Below are positions 1 to 9,305 of a stretch of 64,000 nt of DNA, one piece after another. Source of the DNA: Rhizobium sp. 32-5/1 (GTDB taxonomy: Bacteria > Pseudomonadota > Alphaproteobacteria > Rhizobiales > Rhizobiaceae); NCBI RefSeq assembly GCF_029537235.1, contig NZ_CP120638.1, positions 3,784,501-3,848,500 on the forward strand, given 5' to 3'. The translations under genes and the position numbers were made by a program. A model generated the notes under the pieces. That model was given only the letters and a program-made list of their open reading frames with translations. It was not told where the DNA came from and did no database searches. Position 1 is the stretch's first letter; each line of letters opens with the position of its first letter.

Positions 1-374
1 CTGATCCGGGCGAGCAGGTCGCCCTCGGGATCCTCGTAGCCATCTGCGACCATGGCGCCATGCAGGCCCAGCACCACGCCGTTGACGGGTAGCGCTGCGG
101 TGAGCTGGTCGAGAATTTCGTCGCGCAGCGTCTCGTAGGTCTTGCGGTTGATCAACCCCGCCGGGTCCGCCCAGGCGGCGGTGCCTTCGATCAGATCCCA
201 GCCGCGTTCGCGCGCCACCCTGCGGCCGACGGTTAGAGGAGCCGAGCAGAGGGTCGGGGTGGCGGGATGCTGGCCGGGTGTGGCATAGAGCGAGGCCTCG
301 AAGGCCCTGATATCGATGCAGATCGGCGAGAACGTATTGGTTTCCGTTGCTAAAACGGCGGTGAAAAGGCGCAT
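1..374 (-). CDS. M81 family metallopeptidase (MlrC-like), N-terminal part
   Basis: The minus strand is open from an ATG at 374 to the window edge, giving 124 residues of an unfinished protein. It begins with a hydrophobic strand followed by ATETNTFSP and later carries GLHGAMVADGYEDPEGDLL, both typical of the M81/MlrC family (named for microcystin LR degradation, but mostly of unknown substrate in rhizobia). The family is usually about 500 residues, so roughly three quarters lies outside. It starts 2 bases after the stop of the upstream NTF2-like gene, so the two are probably co-transcribed. The family assignment rests on these motifs; the physiological substrate is unknown. Confidence 0.8.
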   Translation of the reverse strand, partial: MRLFTAVLATETNTFSPICIDIRAFEASLYATPGQHPATPTLCSAPLTVGRRVARERGWDLIEGTAAWADPAGLINRKTYETLRDEILDQLTAALPVNGVVLGLHGAMVADGYEDPEGDLLARI

Positions 375-376
375 GT

Positions 377-877
377 TCAAGGGGTGCCCATCGGATTGGG
401 TAGATAGCCGGTAAAGCCTGATATCTTCCAGGCGCCGCGGTGGTAGCGGCAGGTATAGAGCGTCTGCCACTGCATGATATCGCGTGTGCCGTCCGGCCGC
501 AGGATGCTGCCGTCGAATTTCTTGCGCACCAATGCGGTTTCACCTGCTATCTCGATCTCGCGCAGCGTTGTCGTGCGGAAGATCGCAGTGCGGGCATCCT
601 CGCCGAAGGTCTGGCTGGCAAAATCCTGAGCCTGCCGCAGCCACTCCTTGCGATAGGCGGCAAGATTGGGGAAGGCAAGCGTCCAGCGATCCGGATTGTC
701 GGCCTTGTTGCCGTGGATGCCGATGAAGCCTTCCTCGATAAAGTCATCGGCAACAAGGCTCCAGTCGGCCGCCAGGAAAGCGTCGATATCGCGCGGCACG
801 AGCATCTCCCAGATGGCGTGGCGCGCCGCATCCGGGGCCGGGAAGGGGTTTGTAAAATGGTCAGTCATTTCAATCAT
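377..877 (-). CDS. NTF2-like / SnoaL-type small protein
   Basis: A protein of about 166 residues with the pattern of the NTF2-like superfamily: an N-terminal helix region (AIWEMLVPRDIDAFLAADW), a FIEEGFIGI segment and C-terminal beta strands ending in W-K-I-S-G-F-TGYLP. Such cone-shaped folds serve as isomerases, hydrolases or ligand carriers; no catalytic set is diagnostic here. A TTG at 904 would give a longer protein, but the ATG at 877 is preceded by AGGA at 5-base spacing and is preferred. It runs directly into the MlrC-like gene and probably forms an operon with it. Specific function unknown. Confidence 0.65.
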   Translation of the reverse strand: MIEMTDHFTNPFPAPDAARHAIWEMLVPRDIDAFLAADWSLVADDFIEEGFIGIHGNKADNPDRWTLAFPNLAAYRKEWLRQAQDFASQTFGEDARTAIFRTTTLREIEIAGETALVRKKFDGSILRPDGTRDIMQWQTLYTCRYHRGAWKISGFTGYLPNPMGTP

Positions 878-1160
878 CGTCATCCTGTCTTGATCGCTGC
901 GCAAAACTCTTCGCAGTTCCGATGATTGTCAATCATGCGGAGACGTGGCCTGGGGCTGCGTGATTGAAATCTGGCTTTGACGAAAGGTCGAGTCGTTCAG
1001 CCGGACGCCTTGCCGAGGCGGGTGATGTTTCGGACGAGTGTCAGGTTTAGAGCTTGCCTTGACCGGTGGCGCTACTCGCTTTCGATGATGTGCATCGGCG
1101 TCGGCCGGGGATTGCGGTGGCACTCGAGCGCGTTTGAGATATGCTCACTTGAAAATGCAG
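878..1160. other. Intergenic region without recognisable gene
   Basis: About 280 bases upstream of the NTF2-like gene and beyond the permease terminator. Frames here lack ribosome sites and family resemblance. It should contain the promoter for the minus-strand NTF2/MlrC pair, but no clear -35/-10 boxes were recognised. Confidence 0.5.
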
Positions 1161-1190
1161 AAGGCCGGGCGCTGCAAAGCGCCCGGCCTT
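1161..1190 (-). terminator. Rho-independent terminator of the APC permease gene
   Basis: A 13-bp perfect GC-rich stem (AAGGCCGGGCGCT and its complement) with a four-base loop lies 18 bases beyond the permease stop. On the minus strand it is followed by CTGCATTTTC. Confidence 0.75.
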
Positions 1191-1208
1191 CCTTGTTTCT
1201 GCTTTTTG

Positions 1209-2995
1209 TCAAGCTGGAAGCTGGAACACCACATTGGCGATCAGCACCACTGCGAGACCGCCGGCAAGCGCAACATAGGGCAGGATGCCGGCCTTCTTGA
1301 CGCCGAGGTCCTGGCCGGTAAGGCCGAGGTCTTCCATGGCGCCGGCCGGGAACTTGCCGCCGTCACGGACATAATGGCGATAGGCAAAGACGGGCAGGAT
1401 GAGGGCGGCAAAGATGAAGCCGACCCAGAGTGCGTTGGAATAGCCCCAGACCTTGGCGCCGGCACCAAGGAACAGCGCGTTGACGAAAGCGAGAACGGTG
1501 TTGACACCGATCAGCCAGGTCGGTGCCTTCCAGGGCCGCGCGATGTGGCTGGAATCCATGCGGTGGATCCAGCCGGCATTGAGGTTGAGGAAGTTGAAGA
1601 TGATGTAGCCGACATTGGAGACGGCCAAAACGAAGAAGTAGCCGGCGACGTCGGAGGCGATGGCAAGCAGGATCAGGTTGAAGCCGAAATCCGTCCACAT
1701 GGCGCGGGTCGGTGCGCCGTGTTCGTTGGTGTGATCCAGATATTTCGGCAGCCAGCCGTCTTTCGCACCCTGATAGAGCGTGCGCGAGGAACCGGCCATC
1801 GCCGTCATGATGGCGAGGAACAGGGCCATGATCATCAGGATGACGAGGATCTGCGTGACGATGCGGCCGCCATGGATGAGGTTGGCGAGCGCTTCGGCAA
1901 CGCCCGTGCCATCGACGATGCCAGGTGCCAGCATGCCGGCATGGCCGAGCACGCCCTGGAAAGTAAAGGGGATGAGGAAGAAGAACAGGCAGCACAGAAG
2001 GCCGGAATAGAAGATCGCCCGGAACGTGTCGGCTTTCGGGTTCTTCAGTTCGCGGGTGTAGCAGACCGCCGTTTCAAAGCCGTAGGTTGACCAGGCGGCG
2101 ATGTAGAGACCGCCGAGGAACAGTGTCCATCCGCCATTGCTCCAGGTGCCGTCGACGCCGGAATAGGCGGCCGTCGGCGGCAGCAGGCCGGTGATGTTGC
2201 CGCCATCGATCTGCCCGGAAAAATCGGATAGAGGCCGATCAGCAGCAGCGGCAGGAGAACGATGATCGCCAGCCATTTCTGGACGTTCGCCGTGCCGAGA
2301 ATGCCGCGATGCTGGATGGCGAAGATGACCAGCATCAGGATCGCGCCGATGAAGAAGGTCGCGTTCAGATTGGCATTGGCAAGATAAGGAATTTCGAAGG
2401 ACGTCAGCGACCAGCTTCGGATGGCCGGCGTCACGGCAGAAATGCCGTCGGTCGAGAGAAGGGCTGCGATGGCCTCGGCCTGTGTCTTGCCGGCATTGGC
2501 GGCGATCCATTCGGCAACGCGCGGGCTTTCGGCCGTCAGCGAGGCGGCGTTGGCGCTGATCCATTCCATGACGGCAGGTGAGTCTGCACCGGGGATCGGG
2601 AAGAGCGCGTTCAGAATGTAGCCGGCGGCGATGGCGCAGCCGAGCGAGAGCACCGGCGACCAGGCGAACCAGTTGCACCAGACCGAGAGCGGCGCGATGA
2701 ACTTGGAATAGCGGACCCAGGCAGTGGCGCCGTAGATCGAGGCGCCGCCGGACTTGTTGCCGAACATGCCGGCGATTTCCGCATAGGTGAAGGACTGCAG
2801 GAAGCCCATGGTCATCGAGATCATCCAGACGACAAAGGCGAGCTTGCCCGTCGTGCCTGCAATGCCCCCGATGGAAAACAGCACGAGCGGCGGAACGCCG
2901 GCGGCAAGCCAGAAGGCGCCTTTCCAGTCCAGCGCGCGGATCAGCCCGCCGCTTTGCGCGGCAGTCGATCCTTCGGTTTCAACGATAGATGCCAT
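1209..2995 (-). CDS. APC-superfamily amino acid/amine permease (one frameshift)
   Basis: Two overlapping frames together encode a single integral membrane protein of about 595 residues with around 12 hydrophobic segments. The N-terminal part has the APC pattern LAAGVPPLVLFSIGGIAG; the C-terminal part contains YGFETAVCYTRELKNPK and MAGSSRTLYQGAKDGWLP, both typical of the amino acid-polyamine-organocation family. The frame breaks at a run of five A (2219-2223, T in the coding sense). One extra T restores YPIFSGQIDGG and continuous reading. The start has GAGGAG at 7-base spacing. The gene is divergent from tdm, so the substrate may be a methylated amine or TMAO; that is inference from position only. 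A terminator follows at 1161-1190. Confidence 0.85.
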
Positions 2996-3278
2996 AAGCA
3001 GTCTCCTCGACCAGTTTGTCGTGTCGCGCGTTGCGCGTGTTCCCGTGTTTTTTGATAATCGCTGAGGCCCTGATTTCGGTCGGCGCTGCTCTGACAGCGT
3101 CCGCCCGGTTCCCGTCGTTGATTTTGAGGCCGCAGCTTATCCTCATAGTGAATTTTTTCTTCTCAGTCAAGTCTGACTTTACTTTTGCCGCAGTCCCATA
3201 GGATAGTTTCGTTGGATTGACCGGGTGGGTTCCAGCCTTGCATAAAGGTTGAGAGGCTCGGATCAGAAGGAGGACAGC

Positions 3279-5648
3279 ATGGACAGGTCGGCAGGCTTTT
3301 CCGGCATCATGGCACCGCCACGACCGAGCACCATATTGCGGCCGGGCATTCCTGCGCTTGCGCCGGGGGTCGAGCGCTACCGGGTGCGGGGACGCGGCAC
3401 GACGGTAATCAAAGTCGCGGCTGGCGACCGGGTTTCCTTTGCCGATGTCGAGGGCGGGCAGCGTTGTGAAGTCAGCTTTGTCGATGACAGAGGCAAGTTC
3501 AATGCGGCCGGTCTAGGGGCTGCATTCTCCGGACCCGCGGAGGGTTTGAAGGATATCCTGTCGCTCGACAATGACAGCGCGCGCCGGACGCTCGGCGCCT
3601 TGAAGCGTCGGGGTGTCGACCTTTCCGAGGCAAACGCGCTGGTGTTCTTTGGCGAGCAGACGCCCGCGGGTACGACGGAGACATTGACGATTGCGCTCGA
3701 CGGGTTGCTGATCGTTGCGGCACCCGGTGCTGCCATGGACGCGGAAAAGCAGGACACGGCCACCGCAATCGAGCTTCGCGTGACACGTGCTCGGGTTCTC
3801 CGCAGTTATGAGGAGCGTCTGCCCGAACCGATGGCGGACCCGGTGCAGGACCTGCGCATTCCGGCGGCCAGGGCATCGGCCTATTTCGTCCGGGCAGGGG
3901 AATTTATCCAGATCATCGACGTTGCGGGCCGACAATGCACGGATTTTCAGGCCTTTGCCGCACGCAAGGTCGACAAGGGGCTGGATCTGGCTCTGGATGC
4001 GACGGTGACGCGCACGCTTTTGGGCCGCAGCTACCCGACGCCGGGGCTGCCGTCGAAGGCGTTTGACCGCGATTTCGAGCCTTTGGTGGAGATCGTGCAG
4101 GATACGGTCGGGCGACATGATGCTTTCGCCACCGCCTGCAACTCACGCTATTACGACGACATGGGCTATCCGGGTCATGTCAATTGCACGGACAATTTCA
4201 ACCATGCCTTGGCGCCCTACGGCATTGCGCCGCGCAAAGGCTGGGAAGCGATAAACTATTTCTACAACACCAATATCGACCATCACAACCAGCTCTATCT
4301 CGACGAGCCGTGGTCTAGACCTGGCGACTATGTGCTGATGCGGGCGATGACCGATCTCGTCTGCGTCTCATCCTCCTGTCCCGACGATATCGATGCCGCC
4401 AATGGCTGGGATCCGACCGACATCCACGTCCGCACCTATTCCGCCGCGGAAAAATTCACCCGAGCAGTGGCCACACGCATGACCCCCGACGCAGAACCGG
4501 AACTGACCCAGGAAACCGCCTTCCATCCGCGCCTTTCGGCGATGACCCGGAATTTCAGTGAGTATCGCGGTTATTGGCTGCCGAATCGTTTCAACAATGA
4601 CGGGCCGACCGAGGAATACTGGGCCTGCCGCGAAAAGGCTGTCGTCATGGATCTGTCGCCGCTGCGAAAGTTCGAGGTGACGGGGCCGGATGCGGAAGCC
4701 TTATTGCAATATTGCCTGACACGCGACATCCGCAAGCTCTCGCCGGGGCAGGTGGTCTATACGGCCATGTGCTATGAAAACGGTGGCATGATCGACGACG
4801 GCACGGTTTTCCGGCTGGCGCAGAACAATTTCCGTTGGATTGGCGGCGACGATTTTTCCGGCATCTGGCTGCGTCAGCAGGCCGAAAAGATGGGCTTCAA
4901 GGCCTGGGTGCGCTCATCGACGGACCAGATGCACAATCTGGCTGTCCAGGGCCCCGCGAGCCGCGAGATCATCAAGGAGATCATCTGGACATCTCCAGCG
5001 CAGCCGTCGATCGGCGAACTCGACTGGTTCCGCTTTGCCGTTGGCCGAATCGGCCATTTCGAAGGGGCGCCGGTGGTCGTCTCAAGGACGGGCTATACCG
5101 GCGAATTGGGATACGAAATCTTCTGTCATCCGAAGGACGGGGTGGCCGTGTTCGACGCTGTCTGGGAAGCCGGGCAGAAGCATGGAATAAAGCCGATGGG
5201 GCTCGAAGCGCTCGATATGGTGCGCATCGAAGCGGGGCTGATCTTTGCGCATTATGAATTCACCGATCAGACCGATCCCTTCGAAGCCGGCATCGGCTTC
5301 ACCGTGCCGCTGAAATCGAAAACCGAGGATTTCATCGGCCGCGAGGCGCTGATCAAGCGCAAGGAGAACCCGCGCTACAAGCTCGTCGGCCTCGATATCG
5401 ACAGCAACGACGCGGTCGGCCACGGCGATACGGTGCATGTCGGTCGCGCCCAGGTCGGCGTCGTGACCAGTTCGACACGCTCGCCCTTGCTGAAGAAGAC
5501 GATTGCTCTGGCACGCATGGACGTGCTGCATTCTGAGATTGGTACGGATGTGGAGATCGGCAAGCTCGATGGCCAGCAAAAGCGCTTTCCGGCGCGGATC
5601 GTGCCGTTTGCGCATTACGATCCGCAGAAGCTCAAGCCGCGCTCTTGA
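3279..5648 (+). CDS. tdm: Trimethylamine N-oxide demethylase (Tdm)
   Basis: A 789-residue, two-part cytoplasmic enzyme. Residues about 1-400 form a DUF1989-type domain; residues about 410-785 form a GcvT-like folate-binding domain. Tdm converts TMAO to dimethylamine and formaldehyde, with the GcvT part thought to capture formaldehyde on tetrahydrofolate. Cys287, Cys303 and Cys367 have the same spacing (16 and 64) as the zinc-binding cysteines I recall for Methylocella silvestris Tdm (263, 279, 343). The ATG at 3279 follows AGAAGGAGG at 5-base spacing; the upstream in-frame TTG at 3249 has no such site. It lies in the same locus as tmm and dmmDABC, which supports the assignment over a generic DUF1989-aminomethyltransferase. 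Confidence 0.88.
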   Translation: MDRSAGFSGIMAPPRPSTILRPGIPALAPGVERYRVRGRGTTVIKVAAGDRVSFADVEGGQRCEVSFVDDRGKFNAAGLGAAFSGPAEGLKDILSLDNDSARRTLGALKRRGVDLSEANALVFFGEQTPAGTTETLTIALDGLLIVAAPGAAMDAEKQDTATAIELRVTRARVLRSYEERLPEPMADPVQDLRIPAARASAYFVRAGEFIQIIDVAGRQCTDFQAFAARKVDKGLDLALDATVTRTLLGRSYPTPGLPSKAFDRDFEPLVEIVQDTVGRHDAFATACNSRYYDDMGYPGHVNCTDNFNHALAPYGIAPRKGWEAINYFYNTNIDHHNQLYLDEPWSRPGDYVLMRAMTDLVCVSSSCPDDIDAANGWDPTDIHVRTYSAAEKFTRAVATRMTPDAEPELTQETAFHPRLSAMTRNFSEYRGYWLPNRFNNDGPTEEYWACREKAVVMDLSPLRKFEVTGPDAEALLQYCLTRDIRKLSPGQVVYTAMCYENGGMIDDGTVFRLAQNNFRWIGGDDFSGIWLRQQAEKMGFKAWVRSSTDQMHNLAVQGPASREIIKEIIWTSPAQPSIGELDWFRFAVGRIGHFEGAPVVVSRTGYTGELGYEIFCHPKDGVAVFDAVWEAGQKHGIKPMGLEALDMVRIEAGLIFAHYEFTDQTDPFEAGIGFTVPLKSKTEDFIGREALIKRKENPRYKLVGLDIDSNDAVGHGDTVHVGRAQVGVVTSSTRSPLLKKTIALARMDVLHSEIGTDVEIGKLDGQQKRFPARIVPFAHYDPQKLKPRS

Positions 5649-5687
5649 GACGGTAACTCGATAAAAAGCGCATGCAATCACGGAAGC

Positions 5688-5717
5688 AAAGGCCGGGATG
5701 TCACCATCCCGGCCTTT
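5688..5717. terminator. Bidirectional terminator between tdm and the small membrane gene
   Basis: A 13-bp perfect inverted repeat (AAAGGCCGGGATG / CATCCCGGCCTTT) around a four-base loop separates the convergent stops of tdm (5648) and the 55-residue gene (5727). A-rich and T-rich flanks of the stem suit termination from either side. Confidence 0.8.
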
Positions 5718-5726
5718 GTCGTTAGG

Positions 5727-5894
5727 CTATTCCAGTTGGCTGCGTTCGTAGGCTTCGGTTTCGTGCTTCGATCCGTAGGCGATGGCGCCGATGGTGAAGG
5801 CGATGGCGGCGATCAGGAAGAAGGTGGTGGAAAAGCTGCCAAAGCCGGTGAAATAGGCTTCAGCGCCTTCCCAGGAAGCGATTGGAGAACCCAT
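5727..5894 (-). CDS. Small single-span membrane protein, 55 residues
   Basis: The minus strand encodes a 55-residue protein beginning MGSPIASWEGAEAYF, with one hydrophobic helix (roughly residues 21-40, rich in Phe, Ala and Ile) and a charged tail YGSKHETEAYERSQLE. AAGGA lies 5 bases before the ATG, an excellent ribosome site, and codon use is like the neighbouring genes. It lies just downstream of amt on the same strand, with a hairpin between, and ends against the tdm terminator. I do not recognise the family. Its position suggests a small partner of the ammonium transporter or another membrane protein of this locus; that is inference. Confidence 0.72.
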   Translation of the reverse strand: MGSPIASWEGAEAYFTGFGSFSTTFFLIAAIAFTIGAIAYGSKHETEAYERSQLE

Positions 5895-5957
5895 GAAAAT
5901 CCTTTCAGGTCTTGCCCCCTGCGGTCAGCGCATCGAGGCGATGAGGGATAATTTTAA

Positions 5958-5985
5958 GGGTGCCGCAGTTTCCTGTGCGGCACCC
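5958..5985 (-). terminator. Terminator downstream of amt
   Basis: A 10-bp stem (GGGTGCCGCA / TGCGGCACCC) with an 8-base loop begins 8 bases after the amt stop. On the minus strand it is followed by TTAAAATTATCC. It could give partial readthrough into the 55-residue gene. Confidence 0.7.
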
Positions 5986-5992
5986 GCTTGTC

Positions 5993-7345
5993 TTATTCGC
6001 CGGGGAAGGGGACTTCGGTAATGCCCCGCGGCGGCGTGCCGAAATGGCCTTCCGGATAGGCGCGAACCGGGACCTTGGCCTTGTCCATGCCCATTATCTC
6101 GATCTTCTCGGGAATGCGCAGTTTGCCGATGGACTTGAGCAGCATCGATACGAGGAAGCCCGGAACGAAGCCGACGAGCGCCATGGTGACGGCACCGATC
6201 AACTGTGCGAGGAAGTTGGTATCCGGCGCACCTGCGACAGTCTGCGGATAGCCGGAGGCGAAGATGCCGAAGGCCAGAATACCCCACAAGCCGCCAATGC
6301 CATGAACCGAGACGGCGCCGACGGCATCATCAATTCCCATTTTCTGCAGGAAGCGATCTGCCAGCGGCGTGATCAGGCCACCACCGACGCCGAGCAGGAA
6401 GGCGAGAGGCGGGTAGTAGACATCAAGGCCGGGGCTGCCGCAAAGATACCGGCAAGAGCGCCGGACATCATCCAGAACGGATCGCGCGTCATCAGCCATG
6501 CGCCGATGATGCCGCCTGCAAAGCCCATGAGAACGTTGAAGGATACGGCAGACAAGGTCGTCGGATTGCCGAAGATGCTCGTCCACTGGCCATCGCCGAT
6601 GTAGATCATGCAACCGCCGAGGAAGCCGAAGAAGCCGACGATGATCAGCATCAGGCCGAAGATGGCGAAGGGCAGGTTGTGGGGGCTGAGATCATTGATC
6701 TTGCCGCCGGGGCCGAATTTGCCAAGGCGCGGTCCCAGATTGATCAGAACACCGAGCGCGAAGAAGCCGGCGACCATGTGCACGCAGCCGGCAGCACCGA
6801 AATCGTGCCAGCCGAATTTCGTCAGCAGCCAGCCACCGCCGTGCCAGGACCAGGACGCCGCCAGAATCCATGCGAAGCAACCGAGGACGATGGCGAGGAT
6901 GATGAAGGCCGAGAGGCGGATACGCTCGATGACGGCGCCGGACAGGATGGACGCTGTCGTTGCCGCGAAAAGCGCAAAGGCGCCCCAGAAGATGCCCGAC
7001 GCGCTGTCCGTCAGATTGGGCCCCATGGAGGCTGACCAGGGAGACCGGCAGCGCCGGTTTCCAGATTGGGCGTGATGCCGGCGGGGAACGCCAGATAAAT
7101 CCACCAGCCGACGAAATAGAAGACAGGGATGATGAAGGCGACGGCGAGGATGTTCTTGATGCCCGAGGCGAGCACGTTCTTGGCCCTGGACGCACCCATT
7201 TCATAGGCGAGAAAGCCGGCGTGAATCGCAAACATCAGTGCGATGCACCACCAGTAGAATATCTCCATGTCGATTTTTTCATCCAGCCCGCGCTGGCTTC
7301 GAGCGTTGCCACCTTGGCGGCAAGCTCGGTTATCTGCTGTTCCAT
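5993..7345 (-). CDS. amt: Ammonium transporter (Amt/MEP family; three frameshifts)
   Basis: Four frame segments join into a 451-residue ammonium channel. Typical Amt features are the DFAG-like segment AAGCVHMVAGFFALGV, the pore-region GSWSWHGGG-type sequence (ILAASWSWHGGG) and VSVHGIGGLWGILAFGIFASGY. Breaks lie at 7287-7289 (GGG), 7036-7037 (GG) and 6431-6434 (CCCC) in coding sense; one added base at each restores reading. The ATG at 7345 follows AGGGGA. It adds about 23 residues ahead of the first membrane helix (MEIFYWW), with heptad-like spacing of hydrophobics (ITELAAKVATLEAS). Located in the methylamine locus, where it would handle ammonium uptake or retention. Confidence 0.87.
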
Positions 7346-7686
7346 ATCGTCCCCTTTCTTGAGCCGTTGTCTGCCGCTGCAAATGTCTGGCAGCAGGGAA
7401 GAAATCGGAAAAATGGACGCAACGATCCATCCCGGAACCCAGGTGATGGCATGGTTTTAAGTATCGTTTTCGTCCGCCCCGGTTTTTATTCCTTGCAGTT
7501 CAGAAAATTCGAAATTCGGGAGGCTGATGTGGAGTTTATATTCATCAGTAATAGTTTCAAGGCTTTATGTTGTTGAAATTAAACTAATTTATGACTATAT
7601 TTTTTGCATTATATTCTAAAAAATAAGCAAACTGAATATTTTTTCATCGGATTGGGATGGTCTATTCGTGCAGGCCTGAAACGCAA
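7346..7686. other. AT-rich intergenic region, amt promoter region
   Basis: About 340 bases between the amt start and the tmm terminator, with a markedly AT-rich core (about 7495-7660) unlike the surrounding coding DNA. It must carry the amt promoter on the minus strand. No sigma-54 box with correct -24/-12 spacing was found, and no gene is seen. Confidence 0.5.
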
Positions 7687-7714
7687 ACAACGCGGCGAGA
7701 AATCGCCGCGTTGT
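7687..7714 (-). terminator. Terminator of the dmm-tmm transcript
   Basis: A 12-bp perfect stem (ACAACGCGGCGA and complement) with a four-base GAAA/TTTC loop lies 56 bases past the tmm stop. On the minus strand it is followed by TTGCGTTTC. Confidence 0.75.
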
Positions 7715-7769
7715 CGAAAAGCCCGATGGTTTTGAAGTCGCCGCCGTTTCGCGGCAAGCAAGGCCAGTT

Positions 7770-9107
7770 TCAGTTCTTCAGGTAGACCTCAAGCGTGTCG
7801 TCCATCGCCTCCAGCCAGGGCGTGTGGTGCTTCGGGGCCATGTTGCCGGTCATCAGCGAACGGTAGGCGTTATCGCGGAAGCCCATGATGTTTTCGGCCT
7901 TGTGGTGTTCCCATTCCATGAATGTCTTGTTGGTGCCTTCGATGTCGAACTTCGGATAGTCGGTGTCCTCAAGGAGTTCGATGACGTAGTCGCCCTGGAA
8001 CCAGATCATCTGTTCGGCATCCTCAAGCGTTTCCTCGCGGGTGCGCCAGGTTTCGAAATGGGTCTTCATTTCCGCCTTCGATGGCAGGGTGATGCGGCCC
8101 ATGATGACGTCGCGGGCGTACCAGGCCTGCGCGTCGAACATGTTGAACGTGTAGAACTGGTCCTGCATGCCGATATACATCAGCTGCGGATTGTCCTCGT
8201 AAACGACGCCCTTGTAGAGGCTGTCGGACCACAGGCGGTTGGCGGTCTTCAGGCGCAGGTCGTCGGGCAGGAACGGGAAGTGGTGCAGATAGCCGGTGCA
8301 CAGGATCAGTGCATCGACCTCCTTGGTCGAGCCGTCGGCGAAATAGGCCGTCTTGTTGACGAGCTTCTGCAGCAGAGGCCGTTCCTCGAAGCGCTCCGGC
8401 CATTTGAAACCCATCGGCTTGGAACGGTAGCTGGTGGTGACCGACTTGGCGCCATACTTCCAGCATTGCGAGCCGATGTCCTCGGCCGAATAGCTGCGGC
8501 CGACGATCAGCACGTCCTTGTCCTTGAATTCCAGCGCATCGCGGAAATCATGGGCGTGCAACACGCGGCCGCCAAAGGTCTTGACGCCTTCGAAATAGGG
8601 GACGTGGGGCGTCGAGAAATGGCCGGAGGCGACGACGACATAGTCGAATATCTCGTCATACATGACGTCGTTGACGCGGTCGTGAGCGGTCACGGTAAAG
8701 GTTTTGGATTCCTCATCGAAGCGCACCATGCGGACGGGCGTGGAAAAGCGCACCCAGTCGCGGACATTGGCTTTTTCGACGCGGCCCTTGATGTAGTCCC
8801 AGAGAACCGCACGGGGCGGATAGGAGCCGATCGGCTTGCCGAAATGTTCCTCGAAGGAATAGTCGGCGAATTCCAGGCATTCCTTCGGGCCGTTCGACCA
8901 GAGATAGCGGTACATGCTGCCATGGACCGGCTCGCCATATTCATCGAGGCCGGTGCGCCAGGTGTAGTTCCACAGTCCACCCCAGTCGGCCTGCTTTTCG
9001 AAGCACACAACCTCGGGGATTTCCGCGCCCTTCTGGGCTGCCGATTGGAAGGCTCTCAGTTGGGCAAGGCCCGAAGGCCCCGCGCCGATCACGGCTACTC
9101 TGGTCAT
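7770..9107 (-). CDS. tmm: Trimethylamine monooxygenase (flavin-containing)
   Basis: A 445-residue class B flavin monooxygenase. The FAD Rossmann motif GAGPSG is at residues 8-13, the FMO signature [11 protein letters not shown] lies mid-protein, and the NADPH-binding loop is [20 protein letters not shown]. Long stretches ([41 protein letters not shown]) match what I know of bacterial Tmm. It oxidises trimethylamine to TMAO with NADPH and O2, and may accept other amines or sulfides. It is the last gene after dmmDABC on the minus strand, separated by a palindromic repeat, and tdm lies nearby. Intact; length equals the family's usual length. Confidence 0.93.
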   Translation of the reverse strand: MTRVAVIGAGPSGLAQLRAFQSAAQKGAEIPEVVCFEKQADWGGLWNYTWRTGLDEYGEPVHGSMYRYLWSNGPKECLEFADYSFEEHFGKPIGSYPPRAVLWDYIKGRVEKANVRDWVRFSTPVRMVRFDEESKTFTVTAHDRVNDVMYDEIFDYVVVASGHFSTPHVPYFEGVKTFGGRVLHAHDFRDALEFKDKDVLIVGRSYSAEDIGSQCWKYGAKSVTTSYRSKPMGFKWPERFEERPLLQKLVNKTAYFADGSTKEVDALILCTGYLHHFPFLPDDLRLKTANRLWSDSLYKGVVYEDNPQLMYIGMQDQFYTFNMFDAQAWYARDVIMGRITLPSKAEMKTHFETWRTREETLEDAEQMIWFQGDYVIELLEDTDYPKFDIEGTNKTFMEWEHHKAENIMGFRDNAYRSLMTGNMAPKHHTPWLEAMDDTLEVYLKN

Positions 9108-9150
9108 GTTGGTTCGTTCCCTTTGTTATGTCGTTTTAAGCTTTGTAAAA

Positions 9151-9295
9151 GACCCCTCCCCAACCCTCCCCACAAGGGGAGGGGGCTACCGCTTTCCACG
9201 CATCCCATGCACTCAAACGAGAGAAGGTTTGTCGAGATCAAGAGGTAGCTCCGGGTTAACTCCCTCCCCCTTGTGGGGAGGGTTGGGGAGGGGTC
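9151..9295. repeat. Palindromic intergenic repeat, type 1 (copy A)
   Basis: About 30-base inverted ends (GACCCCTCCCCAACCCTCCC inward, continuing CACAAGGGGA) flank a unique centre. It lies between dmmC and tmm. Related copies are at 25893-26022 and 58921-59077. The ends could fold into a long stem in RNA. It resembles the short mosaic elements (RIME-like) of rhizobia. Confidence 0.85.
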
Positions 9296-9305
9296 TTAAA
9301 TCTCC

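Noticed and set aside
1134-2090. Plus-strand frame of 318 codons, rich in Asp, Glu, Gly and His
   Set aside because: Antisense to the APC permease; composition reflects reversed membrane-protein codons.
7370-7392. Possible sigma-54 promoter for amt on the minus strand (TGCCAGACATTTGC)
   Set aside because: The GG of the -24 box is missing and the spacing is one base short.
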